Positions 22,391 through 35,129 of a stretch of 64,000 nt of DNA are shown here, in pieces. The stretch lies in the NCBI GenBank assembly GCA_030867875.1, contig JAOWCC010001589.1:77027537-77091536 (forward strand), in the 5' to 3' direction. The notes beneath the pieces are model-generated. The model saw only the letters and a program-made list of their open reading frames with translations, was not told the origin of the DNA and did no database searches. This DNA comes from Actinernus sp. WN-2022. Lineage: Eukaryota; Cnidaria; Anthozoa; Actiniaria; Actinernidae. Made by a program: the position numbers and the translations under genes. Within the stretch, counting starts at the first letter, position 1; every line of letters starts with the position of its first letter.

Positions 22391-23545
22391 ATCTATTAAT
22401 CCAAAACAGGCGAAGTGGTTAGAAACGATTTACTACGAAACGGATCTTGTCGTTGTATTGCTCACAGGATACGAAAACCAATCGTTTACCATCTTCTTTC
22501 GTCTTTGATTAGCCTGCGAATGCAGCCGTCTCCCATTGGGAGCCACCACTCAAAACGTGCCCTCGACAAAGCCTCGGGCTCGCTTTTGGTTCTCGAATAG
22601 CTGGGGCGGATCCAGGATCTGTGTGAGGGAGTTCTGAAGGGGGTTATACGCGAGCGCCAAAATATTTGAGAGAAAGTAACCCCCCTCCCCCTGGATCCAT
22701 CCCAGAATAATGACGGGTGTTATCGCAGGATAGTCTTTGTTCTGCTACTATAGGACGTCACAAAACATGGCATGCGTTGCTAAAATCCCTCTCGAAAGAG
22801 GCACGCATTAAATGTTGTTATTCCCGGGGAAAGAAGCGACCTGAGACTTGTTTTGCCGTTGAGATTTCCCAGCGCGAAATATCGCCAACGGACTGGCAGC
22901 GGTCGCGACATTAAAGACCCAGGGTCGACCATCACGCATAGCGCGCCTCACACTTCCGAGCCGCCATTTTGTGAGAGTCGAAAAGTCCAATATTTAGAGC
23001 GAAGTGAGAAATCCGTTTCCATCGCCTGTTTTCCTTCCTCTAACTTTCGAATAACGTTCATTTTTACTTTCTTTATTTATAACTTAACATTTTGACAGCT
23101 ATTTTTACCCAAAAAAATCTTTAGATCAGTATTATTTTGAGTGAACCGTCTTGCGTTCTGGTGAAGTCAAGAATGGAAAGTCCGCGTTTACCAGGCAATG
23201 CTCGATACATAATACTTCGGTCGTCTGTATTTTAACTCTGGAACATAAGGAAGGACAATCTTGGCAACTAGCGTATTCGCAGAGTATATTTCTTCAAGCT
23301 CCTCGAAGAATTATTATTCAAATCAAACCAGGTCCAAGCCCAAGGACAAGGTGAGAAATGACTTGGACTTGGAGTCAATTTGTTTTGCGTAAAATAATCC
23401 ATATCCATAGTTGGGTGAAATAAGCTTACCTTGGGTTATTTACAGTGAAAAGGTCCTATGTTCTCGTTTTATTTCAGGCATAGACGAAGAGCAAGGTGAG
23501 GACAATAAATCGAGACACCATTTCGACTGCGACTATGATTATGAA
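22391..23545. other. No gene recognised; dispersed repeat piece
   Basis: Around 22,905-22,960 is AAAGACCCAGGGTCGACCAT followed by a GCGCGCC motif. The same block occurs inverted at about 31,500-31,545, so a repeat family is present. There are no exon chains with domains. Confidence 0.5.
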
Positions 23546-25479
23546 CACTCTAAAAACTGGTTTCTTTAAATCAAGCAAAAGTTTGCTTAAATCAATGTCC
23601 TCTGGCAAGCACCAAAAATATTGTTTTGAATTTTAAAACAAGACTGTTTAAAACTTAAATTAAGCAAATAAGTGCTTAAAACAAGCTCCAGTTGTAAAAC
23701 CCTGAAATGCTTGAATTAAGCAAGCACTTAAAACAAGCTCCAGTTGTAAATCCCTGAAATGCTTGAATTAAGCAAGTGCTTAAAACAAGCTCCAGTTGTA
23801 AAACCCTGAAATGCTTGAATTAAGCAAGTGCTTAAAACAAGCTCCAGTTGTAAAACCCTGAAATGCTTGAATTAAGACAAGCCTCTCGTTTTGCATTTTG
23901 AAATAGGACTGTTTAAAACTTGAATTAAGCAATTAACAAGCGCTTAAAACAAGCTCCTGTTGTAAAACCCTGAAATGCTTGAATTTAAACCGAGTCTTGC
24001 TTTGCACTGATTTTAAACAAGGATGGTGTTTGATCGCTAGTCGGGTTTTTAGTCACCGCTGTAAGATAGAAAGATCAACAAAGTCTTTACAAATATTCTC
24101 TCCTTTTTTTAATTCCAGATTTCAACTTCATTATTATACAATAAAATGGTACTTTGCAGTCACATTCTTATAAACACTTTAAGACTCGTACATGTATGAC
24201 CATATTCCCGCCATATTCCAGTTTAAGAACAGATTGATTATTAAACAATAATATTGGACTAATGTTAAGAACACTCGGCTAAATTTAAGGCACAAATAAC
24301 CGTAGTTGATCACCTAATCCCAGGCACTCACTTATAAGCTGCACCCCTAACTTTGACAACCTCACTAACTCAAATTTGAAGTCTGAAAACGTTTTGGAAA
24401 AGTATCACTTGTTTTTAGCGCGCGATTTCTCTTCAAAACCAAGTCAAGTTTCGAGCAACATTTGCTCACCTTTCTGGATCTCAAATCCCCTCAGATTATC
24501 TATGATAGCTTGAAGATGTCCTAGGTTCCAGTTGTAAGACATTTACAGTTCATAAACCTGACAAAAACACTGAAAAATCGAAGCTAAATGGCATGGAAAT
24601 CCTTCTCCGTCAGGTTTTGGCCGTTATTTTGGGTTGAATGCAGACTGCTGACCACAAGATTTGAAGGCTCCAATATGGCGGACAACGGGGCAAAGGTCCA
24701 TGGTGTATGTTTTCGCGAGTTTTGAAGCAAATTTTGGAAAGTATTTGGCTTTAAGCCGCATCTCTAACTTTGGGAACATTTTTTCTTCACAGTTTTGTGC
24801 CAAAATGATGCGGCTTAAAAGTGATCATAATTAACCTCAATAATTTTTTTTAATAATGGATCATTAATATTTTATTGATCTAAAGGTTACTAAAATTGTG
24901 TTGTTTACTTTTAAATTACATGGACTTATATTCACATGTATACTTTTTATAATTGGACACAGTTTTCTCTATGAAAATGTGATCAAAGCAAATTTAGTGA
25001 TGATAAGTATTATAAATATTGCTTAGAGAAATAAACTTCACAGTTGATTTTTTCTTGCATCCATAAATGATTTGCATTGCAATGCTGTATAGGTATTTCA
25101 ATAATTACACATATAAATACACTTCAAATAAAATTAATAAACTTAGTCATCAATATTCATAACTAAATGTATTTAACTGTATATACTCGAAAGCTCTGCT
25201 TATACATGCATCCTTATAAAAACTAGAATGATTTTCTTAAAAGCAAAGGTTTTTTAAGAATCAACTCTCAAAGTGGATAGTGAATCAAGGGAATGAACTC
25301 TTAAATTCATTGTAATTTAAGTAATTTTGAAACAAGTAATTGCTAAAAAAAAAACTGCTTAAAACAATATTCTTAGGCTGAAAACAATATTCAAAACAAT
25401 TTTGTGAGCTGAAATTAAGTATGCTGTTTCTTAATTTAAGGAACCATTTTCTTGTTTAAAAAAAGCAAATTTTAGAGTG
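23546..25479. mobile_element. ~1.9-kb element with CACTCTAAAA inverted ends
   Basis: The left end CACTCTAAAA, followed by TGGTTTCTTTAAAT, and the right end TTTTAGAGTG, preceded by ATTTAAGGAACCA, are imperfect inverted repeats. Inside is a 52-base minisatellite (separate entry) and otherwise AT-rich non-coding DNA. There is no clear target duplication and no transposase; I infer a non-autonomous DNA element. Confidence 0.5.
23640..23995. repeat. 52-bp minisatellite, about six copies
   Basis: The unit contains AACAAGCTCCAGTTGTAAAA and CCTGAAATGCTTGAATTAAG, with a short self-complementary AAGCACTT/AAGTGCTT. Copies are closely similar; the first and last are degenerate. Confidence 0.9.
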
Positions 25480-28400
25480 GAAGTCGCAGATGAATAGGAA
25501 TTTGAAGGTAAAGAATGGTCGTAACAATTAATTTCAATAGTATGATGTTGAAATGTGCACCGAAAAGAATGGCATTTGAGCAAGTAAAAATGTGTTATGA
25601 ATTTGATGATCTACCAAGAATATTAAAGTACAATATTTTTATTGGACAACATGCTATATTGAATTCAAGGGAAACCAATTTGCTACCACAACCTGCAATT
25701 GCAGTTATCTTTATAAGCATCTCACTTCTACTGTAAGCTTTCCAGGCTTATACTTATTCTTCCCCCTTGTAAACTAGTTTCCTCAACATTCCATGCCCCC
25801 TCTAATAATGATTTGTTCTGCAGAACTTTGTCTAAAACTAAACTTTATATTTCATGGCTACAGGTACCCCTACATTGTATTTCATGAAAATTATCCTTGC
25901 TGCTGTTGCATGATCACAACATACATCTCTTTTGCAAGCCGGTGGAGACCAAGTCTGGACACAGGAAGTTTTCAAAAACAACCCAGAAGTACCATGCAGA
26001 AGTGAAGGAGGAGAAAATATATACATACATGTATGCCTACTTCTCCTACATGACTGCTCAAATGCTGTAAGAATGGAAACAGTTTGAGGGCAATTTCTCT
26101 CGGCAGTCTGATGAAGATAACTTCAACTCAAAGGACATTGCTCCAACAATAGACTGATTTATGTACTGATCAAATCGAAACATTGCCTAAAATGACAGTG
26201 GTATCAGGCATTTGAACAACATATTTGAACAACCCAACAATCAAATGCCAGGGGGGAGGGAAAGATATGTTGATGTTTCAATTTGATCAGTACATTACAT
26301 GTAGCTTGTACATTTGTTGTCCCAATTCAAATCATGCGACAGCTCGCTAGGGATTCAGTGCTTTGTCTTCCAATCAGAGAAATTTATACATTTCCAATTT
26401 GGATACAGAAAAACAAGAAAACATTACTGAAGGGACAATATTCAGGTAATCTGAATTGGGACAACAAATTAAATGTACTTGCTAAATCGGTCGATTGGAA
26501 GTTGTCTGGGTGGTGGTAGTCTTGCAAAATACTGTTGCTGGTGACTGACATTTTGATTACCCAGCTGATGGTCAGCCTTATATTATTAGAAGAGAAGTAC
26601 CATGTGAATGTTCTGATATGCTTTTTTCAAACTTTTTCAACAGAGGACGGTAAAATTTAAAGTGGATTACAAAAGCTTATTTTAGGAACTTAAAAGTAGT
26701 ATTTTTCATTCACTCAAACTTTGCCAAATATAACTGGCGTACTACTAGTTATGTTGTCTTTCATCATGAGAAAGTTCATTATTAGGGGGTTGATGGAGCC
26801 CCTTGAATCAAAGATGTATGTTGTTTACCTGGGGGATCTAGTTGTATCCCTAACTTTGACTACCTCAGTGACTGATTTGAAGTCAAAATGTTTGTTGGAA
26901 AACTCGATTATAAACAAGGGAAATGCCTGTTCTTTTAGTGAACAATAGGTCTATCAATGTTGCAACAACCACTTTGTAAAAATCCAAGATGAAGAAAAAT
27001 AAAGCTTTTTTCTTGAAATTACAAGTAACAAGGTTCCTTCAATACATGTTGGCTAATAGAGGACTAATAGAATACTTGGGTAATTTTAAAATCAGTAAAA
27101 ACAAGATGGCAAAGAAATATTTCATACTTTTTTGGCAGAAATAATACTTGGCATAGAAGTACTTGGCTGTAAGCCAACCACTAACTATTTCCACTTTGCA
27201 TACTAACTAGACATGACCTAGTTTGGGCTCTAGATTTAAGTTTTCTTTGATTATTACTGTATTTGTTGAAGTGAGACCCTGGGTGTTTCAAGTTGCAAAA
27301 TTGCATTTACCCATATGTCGATCAAACGAGTCTTGTCTCATACAAAGCTTTAACCAGGCGTAATTACCTTTTGATTGATGGTCAGCTAAATACAATTTTT
27401 CTAACTTCCAAGGTATCACTTCATTGAAAACAGTAATAAGAGCTAATGAATAATAATTATTATACAGACCAATATGTCAGGATTTGCTAAATTCTATAAT
27501 ACTTCAGAGGATGAAGCACATTAGCCTCTCCCCCATTCATTTTTGGGGCATCGCGCATTCTCACCCCACAACGCCTGCTTGTCTGCGATGGACATTACAT
27601 TTACTTTCTCAATGTTTGACCAATCAGAATTAGCTTTCCACAAAGTCAGTTGACCTTCACCTTGGCCACAAGATTGTACAAAAAAAAGAAAATGGCTTCC
27701 CTTGAAGCATTTAGGAATGGCAGCATGTACTTCATTCAAGATCACAAGTTAAAATAAATTATTCTTATTCCCAGGGGTGTAGGCAGGATTTTTCCAGGGG
27801 GGTCCCAACACAAATGTTGGACTGAGGTGCTTATCTCTAAGGGCATGTTATTAATAATTATTATTATTCAATAATTTAACAAAGGGGGACCAAGGGCATC
27901 CCTTTGCTATGCCCCTGATTCCTATGCAAAATACAATAATACTTTTTGAAACGGAAATAGTATCAGTTTTGTTGGAAACATCACATGCTGATGTATCGCT
28001 TCAATAGTGAATGAATTGCACTCATGATTCAATGCGAAAGGCTTTACTGGATGGCAAACAAACTTGAAAATGCTGTTTTAAAAACACAACAATATTATGG
28101 TTGTAGGTGGAAAATAGCATTTACAAACTGGTTTTGCTAATAAAACCAGTACTACCAATCTCGTACAAGTGCCTTTAAAATATATGAATATTTTTTGCCA
28201 CCCTGTCAGGACAACCAAGTGATTGGCCCATAACACTAGCTTTGAAGGAAACTACATAACACAATGACAATCGAGAAATGAATGTCAGATGAGCAGGCAT
28301 TTGTGGGGTGAGAATGCAGGGAAGACAGAAACACCATTGTCTTTAAAAATATGTTTGGTAGTGGTCTAAGTACATTTGACTACACATATTGTCAACAGAA

Positions 28401-30284
28401 CTACAAATAATTCCACATTCTTGCTATTTATTCAAAGTGGCCAAGGTGAACCATTATTTTCTAGAAGAAACACTGAGGTGCATAAACAATGTTCCTTGAT
28501 TTGTGTAATTTTATTTTACCACAAACTACATGTACTCTGTAACAACATTTGAGTGTTCTCTAGCTAGTTTATGCCTTCTACAAAAAGGCATATTACATAA
28601 TGGTTTTCCAGCTTTTTCGATGGCCAGCTATGTAAAAGCCATAAGTTATCACTGTTCCAACTGAGATTGTAATAAATTGATGTGGCTACCTAAATAGTTT
28701 ATTTTAAATATTACTTTAATATACCATTTCCAGTAAGGAATCTGTTAATGGAAAATAACAAATACATAAATTTTATTGTGAGGAAGATCTGTCGATAAAC
28801 CAACACAAACCTCCTGTGCATATGCTCTTTTGGCTCGTCATGCATTCCTTCCAATGATTTTGGAAGCCTTACTTTGATTGGTCAGTCTCTGGCAATGGAA
28901 TGTGTTGCTCATTTCAGCAGACATTCTTGGGGGACTTCTGGGTGTGTATTACATGTACACTGTAGGTAGGTACAAGCAGTAGGCACCTATGATTGCAGCT
29001 GAGTAAAATGCTTGTACTTATGCTTATAAATTATTGTGAGTGATACTGAACCAGTGGCCAATTTGGTAAAACTTTTACACAGTATTTTACAAGTTTGTCC
29101 ATTGCCAGCTATGTACAAATACATGTGTAAAAGCTTTACTGAATTGATCCTAGGTCATATTGTATAGTTGTAAGACTCAAACTAGCCCGAAAAACCATGC
29201 ACCGTCGTCTCGTACAGGACATTGGATTCAGTCATCCTGACTGAAGTAGCCTACATGTAGCCATTTACCCACCCTCGATAAAGTCTGGAGGGAACTCCCA
29301 ACTGATGGTGGGTAAGAGGCTATAACTGAACATGCAGATATGACGTGTCTATCCTCTGCAAATCTTTCCATACCTCCACAGGGCAAATTATTTATATGCA
29401 GCTTTCCTAAAACTTTCCATTGTGAAATTAAACTCATCTACACATGTCGCACCTTGCTTTGATACAGACCTCTAGGATATATCTGTCTAAACACATGTTT
29501 CTACAAGCTGTATATGCAGTAACACAGGTTACCCTCTTGTCTCCTGTTCGTCTGGCATGGGCCGACACATTAAATTTATACCAGTATAGACGATTTCCTG
29601 CAGGTGGTCCCCAGCCTTTTCCAGGTATTCCAACTAGCTGTTTTGTGAAGTAAATTAGGCTGCCTCTACTCGTGCCTAAAAGGTTGATCGATAGCTTGTC
29701 TTTTTTCTCCATGTCCAGGCTTGAAACAAAGTACTTTTCATTGTTTTTGGAAGGTGTTCATGGCAAAATTGTGCATGCTTTTCCGTTGAAAATGAGCAAT
29801 CAAAACTTATAGATTTTCATGTGATTGTGCTACGAAGGGATCCAAGTTGGGTTGAAACTGGTATTAAATACGATTCCTGAAAATTATACGTATTTTTAAT
29901 ACATTTATTTCACCCTGAGAAATTTGAACTCGTAATCGTATGGGCCCCATCTTGCACCGCTGCAGGTTGAATGTTATCGGCTATTTCTTCGTTCTGTTAA
30001 ACCGAAATATAAATAACATATATCAATTGTATCATTGAGACAATCTCAAACAACATTACAGTCAGCTAATCCAAGTCAACTTACAGCTTACCTTGTTTTA
30101 TCGCAACCACCTATAGGTCGTGAGACTTCACGTCGGCTTTCGCATTTCGCGGCATTTTCAGGAACCCTTGCCTCTTCTCCTTGTGTACTGACCTTTGCAT
30201 GTGCATTTTACTCGGTTTAAATCGGCTTCCGGGATGACCTGACTGAGTAGATTCATAAATCGAGTAATGTTGTTATCCTGTTTT
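25480..30284. other. Gene-poor AT-rich stretch
   Basis: No ORF here shows a recognisable domain or a convincing splice chain. A foldback around 26,305-26,480 (ACATTTGTTGTCCCAATTCA against its complement) and a G-rich dispersed-repeat-like block near 27,770-27,910 are the only structures I can name. Confidence 0.5.
26305..26480. repeat. Foldback MITE
   Basis: TACATTTGTTGTCCCAATTCA-type left arm (bases near 26,308-26,330) and TGAATTGGGACAACAAATT at the right are inverted. Interior of about 120 bases. Confidence 0.6.
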
Positions 30285-31207
30285 TCAAAAACTCATGAAT
30301 AATTAATGAGCATTTTGTCCAATCAGATGAAGCAAATCAGTCACGTGCATGCCCCTTTATACCTGATAAAATCTCATCATTCTAAAAGGCCCGCGGAGGG
30401 ATTGGAATTCTGTCCCAGAGGGAAACGGGGTTAATGATTGAGACAATGGAATTGCTATTGATGTTTCAGCTTTCTCACTGAATTGCTAATTAGGATGAAC
30501 GTTTTATATAAAGAATATTAATGAACATGAAATTTTATATAAAGTTTCATCCTAATTAAGAATTCACTGATAAAGACCCAAAGATAGCAAAAAGTACACG
30601 GAACATAAGGTACCTAGATAATAAATTTTGCACTAAATTTACTAATATCAGCAGACTACCGAGATACACAGATAATATTTTTAAAATGAAGTTATCCAAC
30701 TACCATTACTTGTTTACCGAGCCACTGTTTAGTTCCAAACTCAAAGCCGTAAAATAATAAAAACGTGCATTAAACTTACATATTTTGTGCCGGAGTCAAA
30801 AATTTAGAGTCTGCCGTCATGTCAGTCACATCGCTTTCCAAGTCTTGAACTTTATCGAGGTAAACCACGACACCAAATCCTTCAAGTGCAGATTCTTCTT
30901 GCATTGCGAAACACCGCTTCAAACAACATAGTATGGTAATTTGTTCATGTCATTCCCTTGAGATGTTCGTAATTGCAGGCGATGATTACTCGAATATTTT
31001 GCATGGCGTTGTGAATACAAAGGTTCAATGGTTCATTAAGTAACCATTCCCTTGAGATGTGCGTCTTTCTTTCATTGCATTCTTAAAGAGTTTTTGAAGC
31101 CGTTTAAAACACTCGCAGCACGTGTTTTATCAAGTCTAAAAATTCTCGGGCTTCGCCCTCGAATTTTTAAACTTGATAAAACACTGCTGTTCGTGTTTTA
31201 AACAGTA
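30285..31207 (+). mobile_element. Long dispersed repeat, copy 2
   Basis: Same-orientation copy of 13,790-14,555, longer because it contains an extra block around 30,505-30,650 (with TTTATATAAAGTTTCATCC). It has the same start, CAAAAACTCATGAATAATTA, and the same terminal hairpin. The extra block may be sequence lost from copy 1 or an insertion here. Confidence 0.8.
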
Positions 31208-31589
31208 CATAATAGCAGTTTTACAGATAAGTACGCGTATCGAAGTCGAAGATCACAAACTTCCTTTAGTTCTTCGTTGATTTGAATATCCACAATTAAC
31301 GAGCCATACGCATCCATTTCTTCTCCCTTCTTGCTACACTGAACCAATAGACGAATTGGAATCCCTTGTGGAACCATTTGTTCTTTGAAAGCTTCGTGCC
31401 AACGACTGAACGAAACACGATCGCGTACGACGAAGAACAAGCGCAGTTCAGTTCACTCGAAACAACAGAAGCCTCGTCTTGGTGCCGATCAAAACAAAAA
31501 CAGAGGCGCGCAAAGCATAATGGTCGACCCTGGGTCTTTAAGGTGTTCGTCAGTTGAGCGTCGTAAAACCAAAACTAAAGTAATTACAG

Positions 31590-31830
31590 AGCCAAACAGG
31601 AGCTAGTAAAAACGCAATAAGCCAACCACAAACTGAAATAACTAGTACTTGTGATGGTTTTACTTGAACCAATCATGAGGAAAAGTAAACGCATGCAATC
31701 GAAAATTGATTGCGTGACGGACCAAAACAATGTTTGATTTGATTGGCTGATAATTACAAAACATTTTCACAGCCAGTGGAAAAGCTAAGCAAAATCAAAA
31801 CCAAAGCAATCACTTGTAACTTTCGACACT
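31590..31830. repeat. Dispersed repeat with copy at 40.6 kb
   Basis: Blocks AGTAAAAACGCAAT, GAAAATTGATTGCG, CAATGTTTGATTT and TTCACAGCCA occur in the same order here and at 40,632-40,830. Inverted words at the ends (GCTAGTAAAAACG and so on) hint at a MITE. Confidence 0.65.
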
Positions 31831-32381
31831 CAATCAAAAACTGTACTTTTGTACAAGATTGTTTTGATGACGAACTGAACTCCGCTCCATATCCTAGACT
31901 TAGTAGGTCAATATTTAAAGGAGCTGTGTCACGGCGAAGGACACGCCTTTACGTTCCGGGCTGGAACAAAATTATTTTCAGTGATTTTCATATAAACTGA
32001 CGACCCTAGCGCACATGTGGGATGGTTGAAATCAAAGTAAAAAAATGACTAACAAATTGTGCGCAGATACAGTTTTTAAGGGAAATATTGCACATCCTTT
32101 CAATCGAGCATTAAGGGAGGGGACTTGAACTGTTTGAAGCCAATTAACAGCCACCAATCGAACATTGATTCCAGACATGTACCAAACCATAACGCAGCCC
32201 CTTTAAATTTTCCGCCCCTCCCTCCAGTATGTAATTTGGAACCACCCATATATATTGGGTGACACGTGACCAGCCACAACCTGGAAATCTGTAATTTGAT
32301 TGGATCAGAACGGAAGCAAGAAGATTTCGGCAAGAAGATTTCGGCAAGAAGATTCCGGCAAGCTTGCAAACGTGACATTAA

Positions 32382-32841
32382 AGGGCAACTGAACCCTAAA
32401 TCAACGACTATACAGTTCTATATTCCAAAGAAATAAGTTATGATATTTTATTTATGTGTTGCGCGTCTATGAAGAGAAAATTAGTTTCCAAGTTGGAAAA
32501 ATAACCGATTATCCACTGATAAATATAACTTGTGGTGGCGCCTCAATTCAGTGTAAATTTCCCATATCGTACGTCACACATACTAAGAAAAACAATCACA
32601 CCTCCAGCATAAAGGAAACACAATGGTCCGCAATTAGGAGCCGTTTGGCAAAACTAATTTTCCCCCATACCTGACGTCACAAATTACAAGACTTGAGCCG
32701 TCTGTACATAGCGGAGGTTGTTAGGAAGGTTTTCAGGTTTTTTCTCCGAAGCGCAATACTTAAGAAATAAAATAGTATAACTTACTTCTTTGGAATACAT
32801 CTTTGTGTAGTCAATTAGTTGATTTAGGATTCAGTTGCCCT
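32382..32841. mobile_element. 460-bp MITE with TTAA target duplication
   Basis: Ends AGGGCAACTGAACCCTAAAT and its near-perfect reverse complement at the right. TTAA flanks both sides (32,378-32,381 and 32,842-32,845). Subterminal parts also pair (ATTCCAAAGAAATAAGTTAT with its complement). No transposase. Kolobok/piggyBac-type target site. Confidence 0.85.
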
Positions 32842-33127
32842 TTAAGCGCCGTCTCAACCAGTGCAATTTTATAGGGCACCAAACCCGGAGGCTGAGACGG
32901 CCCCTGTAGAAAGGTTCCCCCATTGTTGATGTCTTTCGATTCTTGTAGAGCTATTAATTTCCCACTCATCGAAATCCGCTCTGATAGGCCATTTGCATGA
33001 TGACGTCACATGTTTGGACCATTGTCTTGGTATTCTGAAGGAACTTTTAAAAATCTGAATGAGCAAAATTCGAAAAGCATTCTGGTAGTTGTAAAAACTC
33101 TGAATTTCTAACGGCCTGAAACAACCA

Positions 33128-33235
33128 TAGAGGCTGATCCAGTCAGGACAGGACCCAGCTAAATCACAGATCGAATTGGAATTTAGCATGTTGGTTTTTG
33201 TGGAGGGAGGAAACCGGAAAAAACCCTGCGAAGAA
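33128..33235 (-). mobile_element. 5'-truncated SINE copy
   Basis: Only the 3' body of the 10.6-kb SINE is present (CCAACATGCTAAATTCCAAT on the minus strand, then TAGCTGGGTCC). The tRNA-like head is missing. Confidence 0.7.
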
Positions 33236-34081
33236 AATTTTGGTTTGTGCACATTTCATTTCCTGACCAATGATCGCGTAAGAAAAAGCCTGGGTAGACG
33301 TCACCTCATTAATGCATTATTCTCCATGGCGCCTTTCTATCACAACAACATCGATATATAGAGAATATACACAGTCTGAGTTGTTAGTAAATAAAAAAGT
33401 GATTTTAGACAAAATGCTAAGTATTTGTTCAAATTATTGCAAAGTTGAATTAATTAGATGACGTCTACCCGGGAATCGACCCAAGTTAAATTTTTCACCA
33501 TTTCAAACAAGCGTAGAACATAGAGTTTTCACTGTAAACCAAACATTTCTTCGCAGAAGTACTCGCAACCTTTCAAAGGTTCATAAGTATAAAAATTGCA
33601 AGAAGGGTTAGAAGCACTTTAAATGACGTCGTATTGCACAGGGTCTATTGCCGGCTAGGCGCAAGACTACGATGGCTTCACTTTCCCACCCCATGACAAG
33701 AGTAAATATATAGTTCTTTATTTCACTACGGAAAGTACATTCACATAAAGATAATTTTCAAATAAGCAATGCAATAGTAAATCTATATTTAAAAATAATG
33801 CTCAGAGCAAAAGAGATAGGTATTAATAAAAGTATATGTAGCTGCCATATTTGTTACGATTTTTCGATTATCGAAACCAAAAACTTCGCTCCTCCCGAGT
33901 CAATATTTTTTTTCTAGTAAAAATTAATTCAAAAACACCGAACTTGTTTTGTGGTACCCCTTATTTACACGTGATTTCTTTCAATAACAAGAAGCAAATT
34001 TCGTGTCTGTCGGGACACGAGGCGGGGAGGCGAGCACTCGTGGATTATTGGGGTTTTCATGTGGCGTCATAGCCGCCATAA
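33236..34081. other. No gene recognised
   Basis: AT-rich, with short ORFs only and no domain or clear repeat structure. Confidence 0.4.
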
Positions 34082-34083
34082 TA

Positions 34084-34449
34084 GGGACTTTAAGAAACCA
34101 GGACGGCGACGGCAGTGACGACGGGACGTAGAAAAGTGTTTTCTCCCAAACTTTGGTGTTTACTCTTTCTTTTATTCGCCTTTAATTGCTGTTGACATCC
34201 AAATCTTCTTAAAATACGATAAGCATAGAGTCCCCTTCACGTCGACCGAAAGACGGAGTGATTTACTTTTTGACGTTCACGTTCTCCATGAAACGCAAAA
34301 CGTATGGTTTTCACGTTGTGATTTTACACAGGACGGTCGAAATGTAGGCGACTTCGTGCATTTTTACGTGCAGTTATTGTATTTTGTAATTAAGGCTATT
34401 GTTTTATGCCGTCGTCCTAGACGTTGCCGTCCTGGTTTCTTAAAGTCCC
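34084..34449. mobile_element. 366-bp MITE with TA target duplication
   Basis: Inverted ends GGGACTTTAAGAAACCAGGA with TA on both sides (34,082-34,083 and 34,450-34,451). The family recurs, interrupted, at 41,945-42,240 and partly at 63,405-63,470 (CTGGTGTTTATTGTTTCTTT). Confidence 0.75.
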
Positions 34450-34486
34450 TATTGCATTGGTATACCTTGACAATAGATTCTTGGTA

Positions 34487-34860
34487 AGCTCACCAACATG
34501 GCCGCCATGCCCTTTGTCATTTGAATCTCTGGGGATAGAGTGAAAACCCTCTATAGACCCTTTGCACGTGACGTCATAGCCGCCATGTTGGTGTACCTTT
34601 AACAATAGATTCTTCGTTAGCTTCTTTTGTTCTGTACACCAACATGGCAGCCATGCCCGTTGTCATTTGAATCTCTGGGGATAGAGTGAAAACCCTCTAT
34701 AGACCCTTTGCACGTGACGTCATAGCCGCCATGTTGGTGTACCTTTAACAATAGATTCTTCGTTAGCTTCTTTTGTTAGGTACACCAACATGGCCGCCAT
34801 GCCCTTTGTCATTTGAATCTCTGGGGATAGAGTGCAAACCCTCTATAGCGGGACTCAGAA
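34487..34860. repeat. Array of CCAACATGGCCGCC repeats
   Basis: Three copies of TTTGTCATTTGAATCTCTGG-type blocks (one as TTGTCATTTG after a G/T change) alternate with blocks that contain TTGCACGTGACGTCATAGCC and GTTGGTGTACC. The result is a direct array of about 150-base units with inverted CCAACATGGC/GCCATGTTGG pairs. Related single copy at 5985-6250. Confidence 0.75.
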
Positions 34861-35129
34861 TAATGAACCTGGCTGTAAATCTGGGTTCGTTTCAAAATAA
34901 CTTGGAAATCATCAGGATTTTGGAGCTATTTCATTCTCGTAAAACCAGGTCCAGTTCTAGAGTCGACGCGGCACATCCTACCATTTATTGATAGTGCTCC
35001 TCTCCTTACTACACCGTGTCGTTGACATATCTTTATTTGGATGCTTACACAGCCAGTCCGTCTCGGATGTGAACCAAATACTATTTACACAGATATACTA
35101 AATACAATAATTTAGGTTAAATCAAATCT

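Noticed and set aside
23640..23995. Regular repeats that could suggest a CRISPR array
   Set aside because: Units are contiguous 52-base tandems with no unique spacers, in a eukaryotic context.
31198..31440. 80-codon minus-strand ORF
   Set aside because: It overlaps the end of the long dispersed repeat; some protein-like composition but no family or splice chain I could support.
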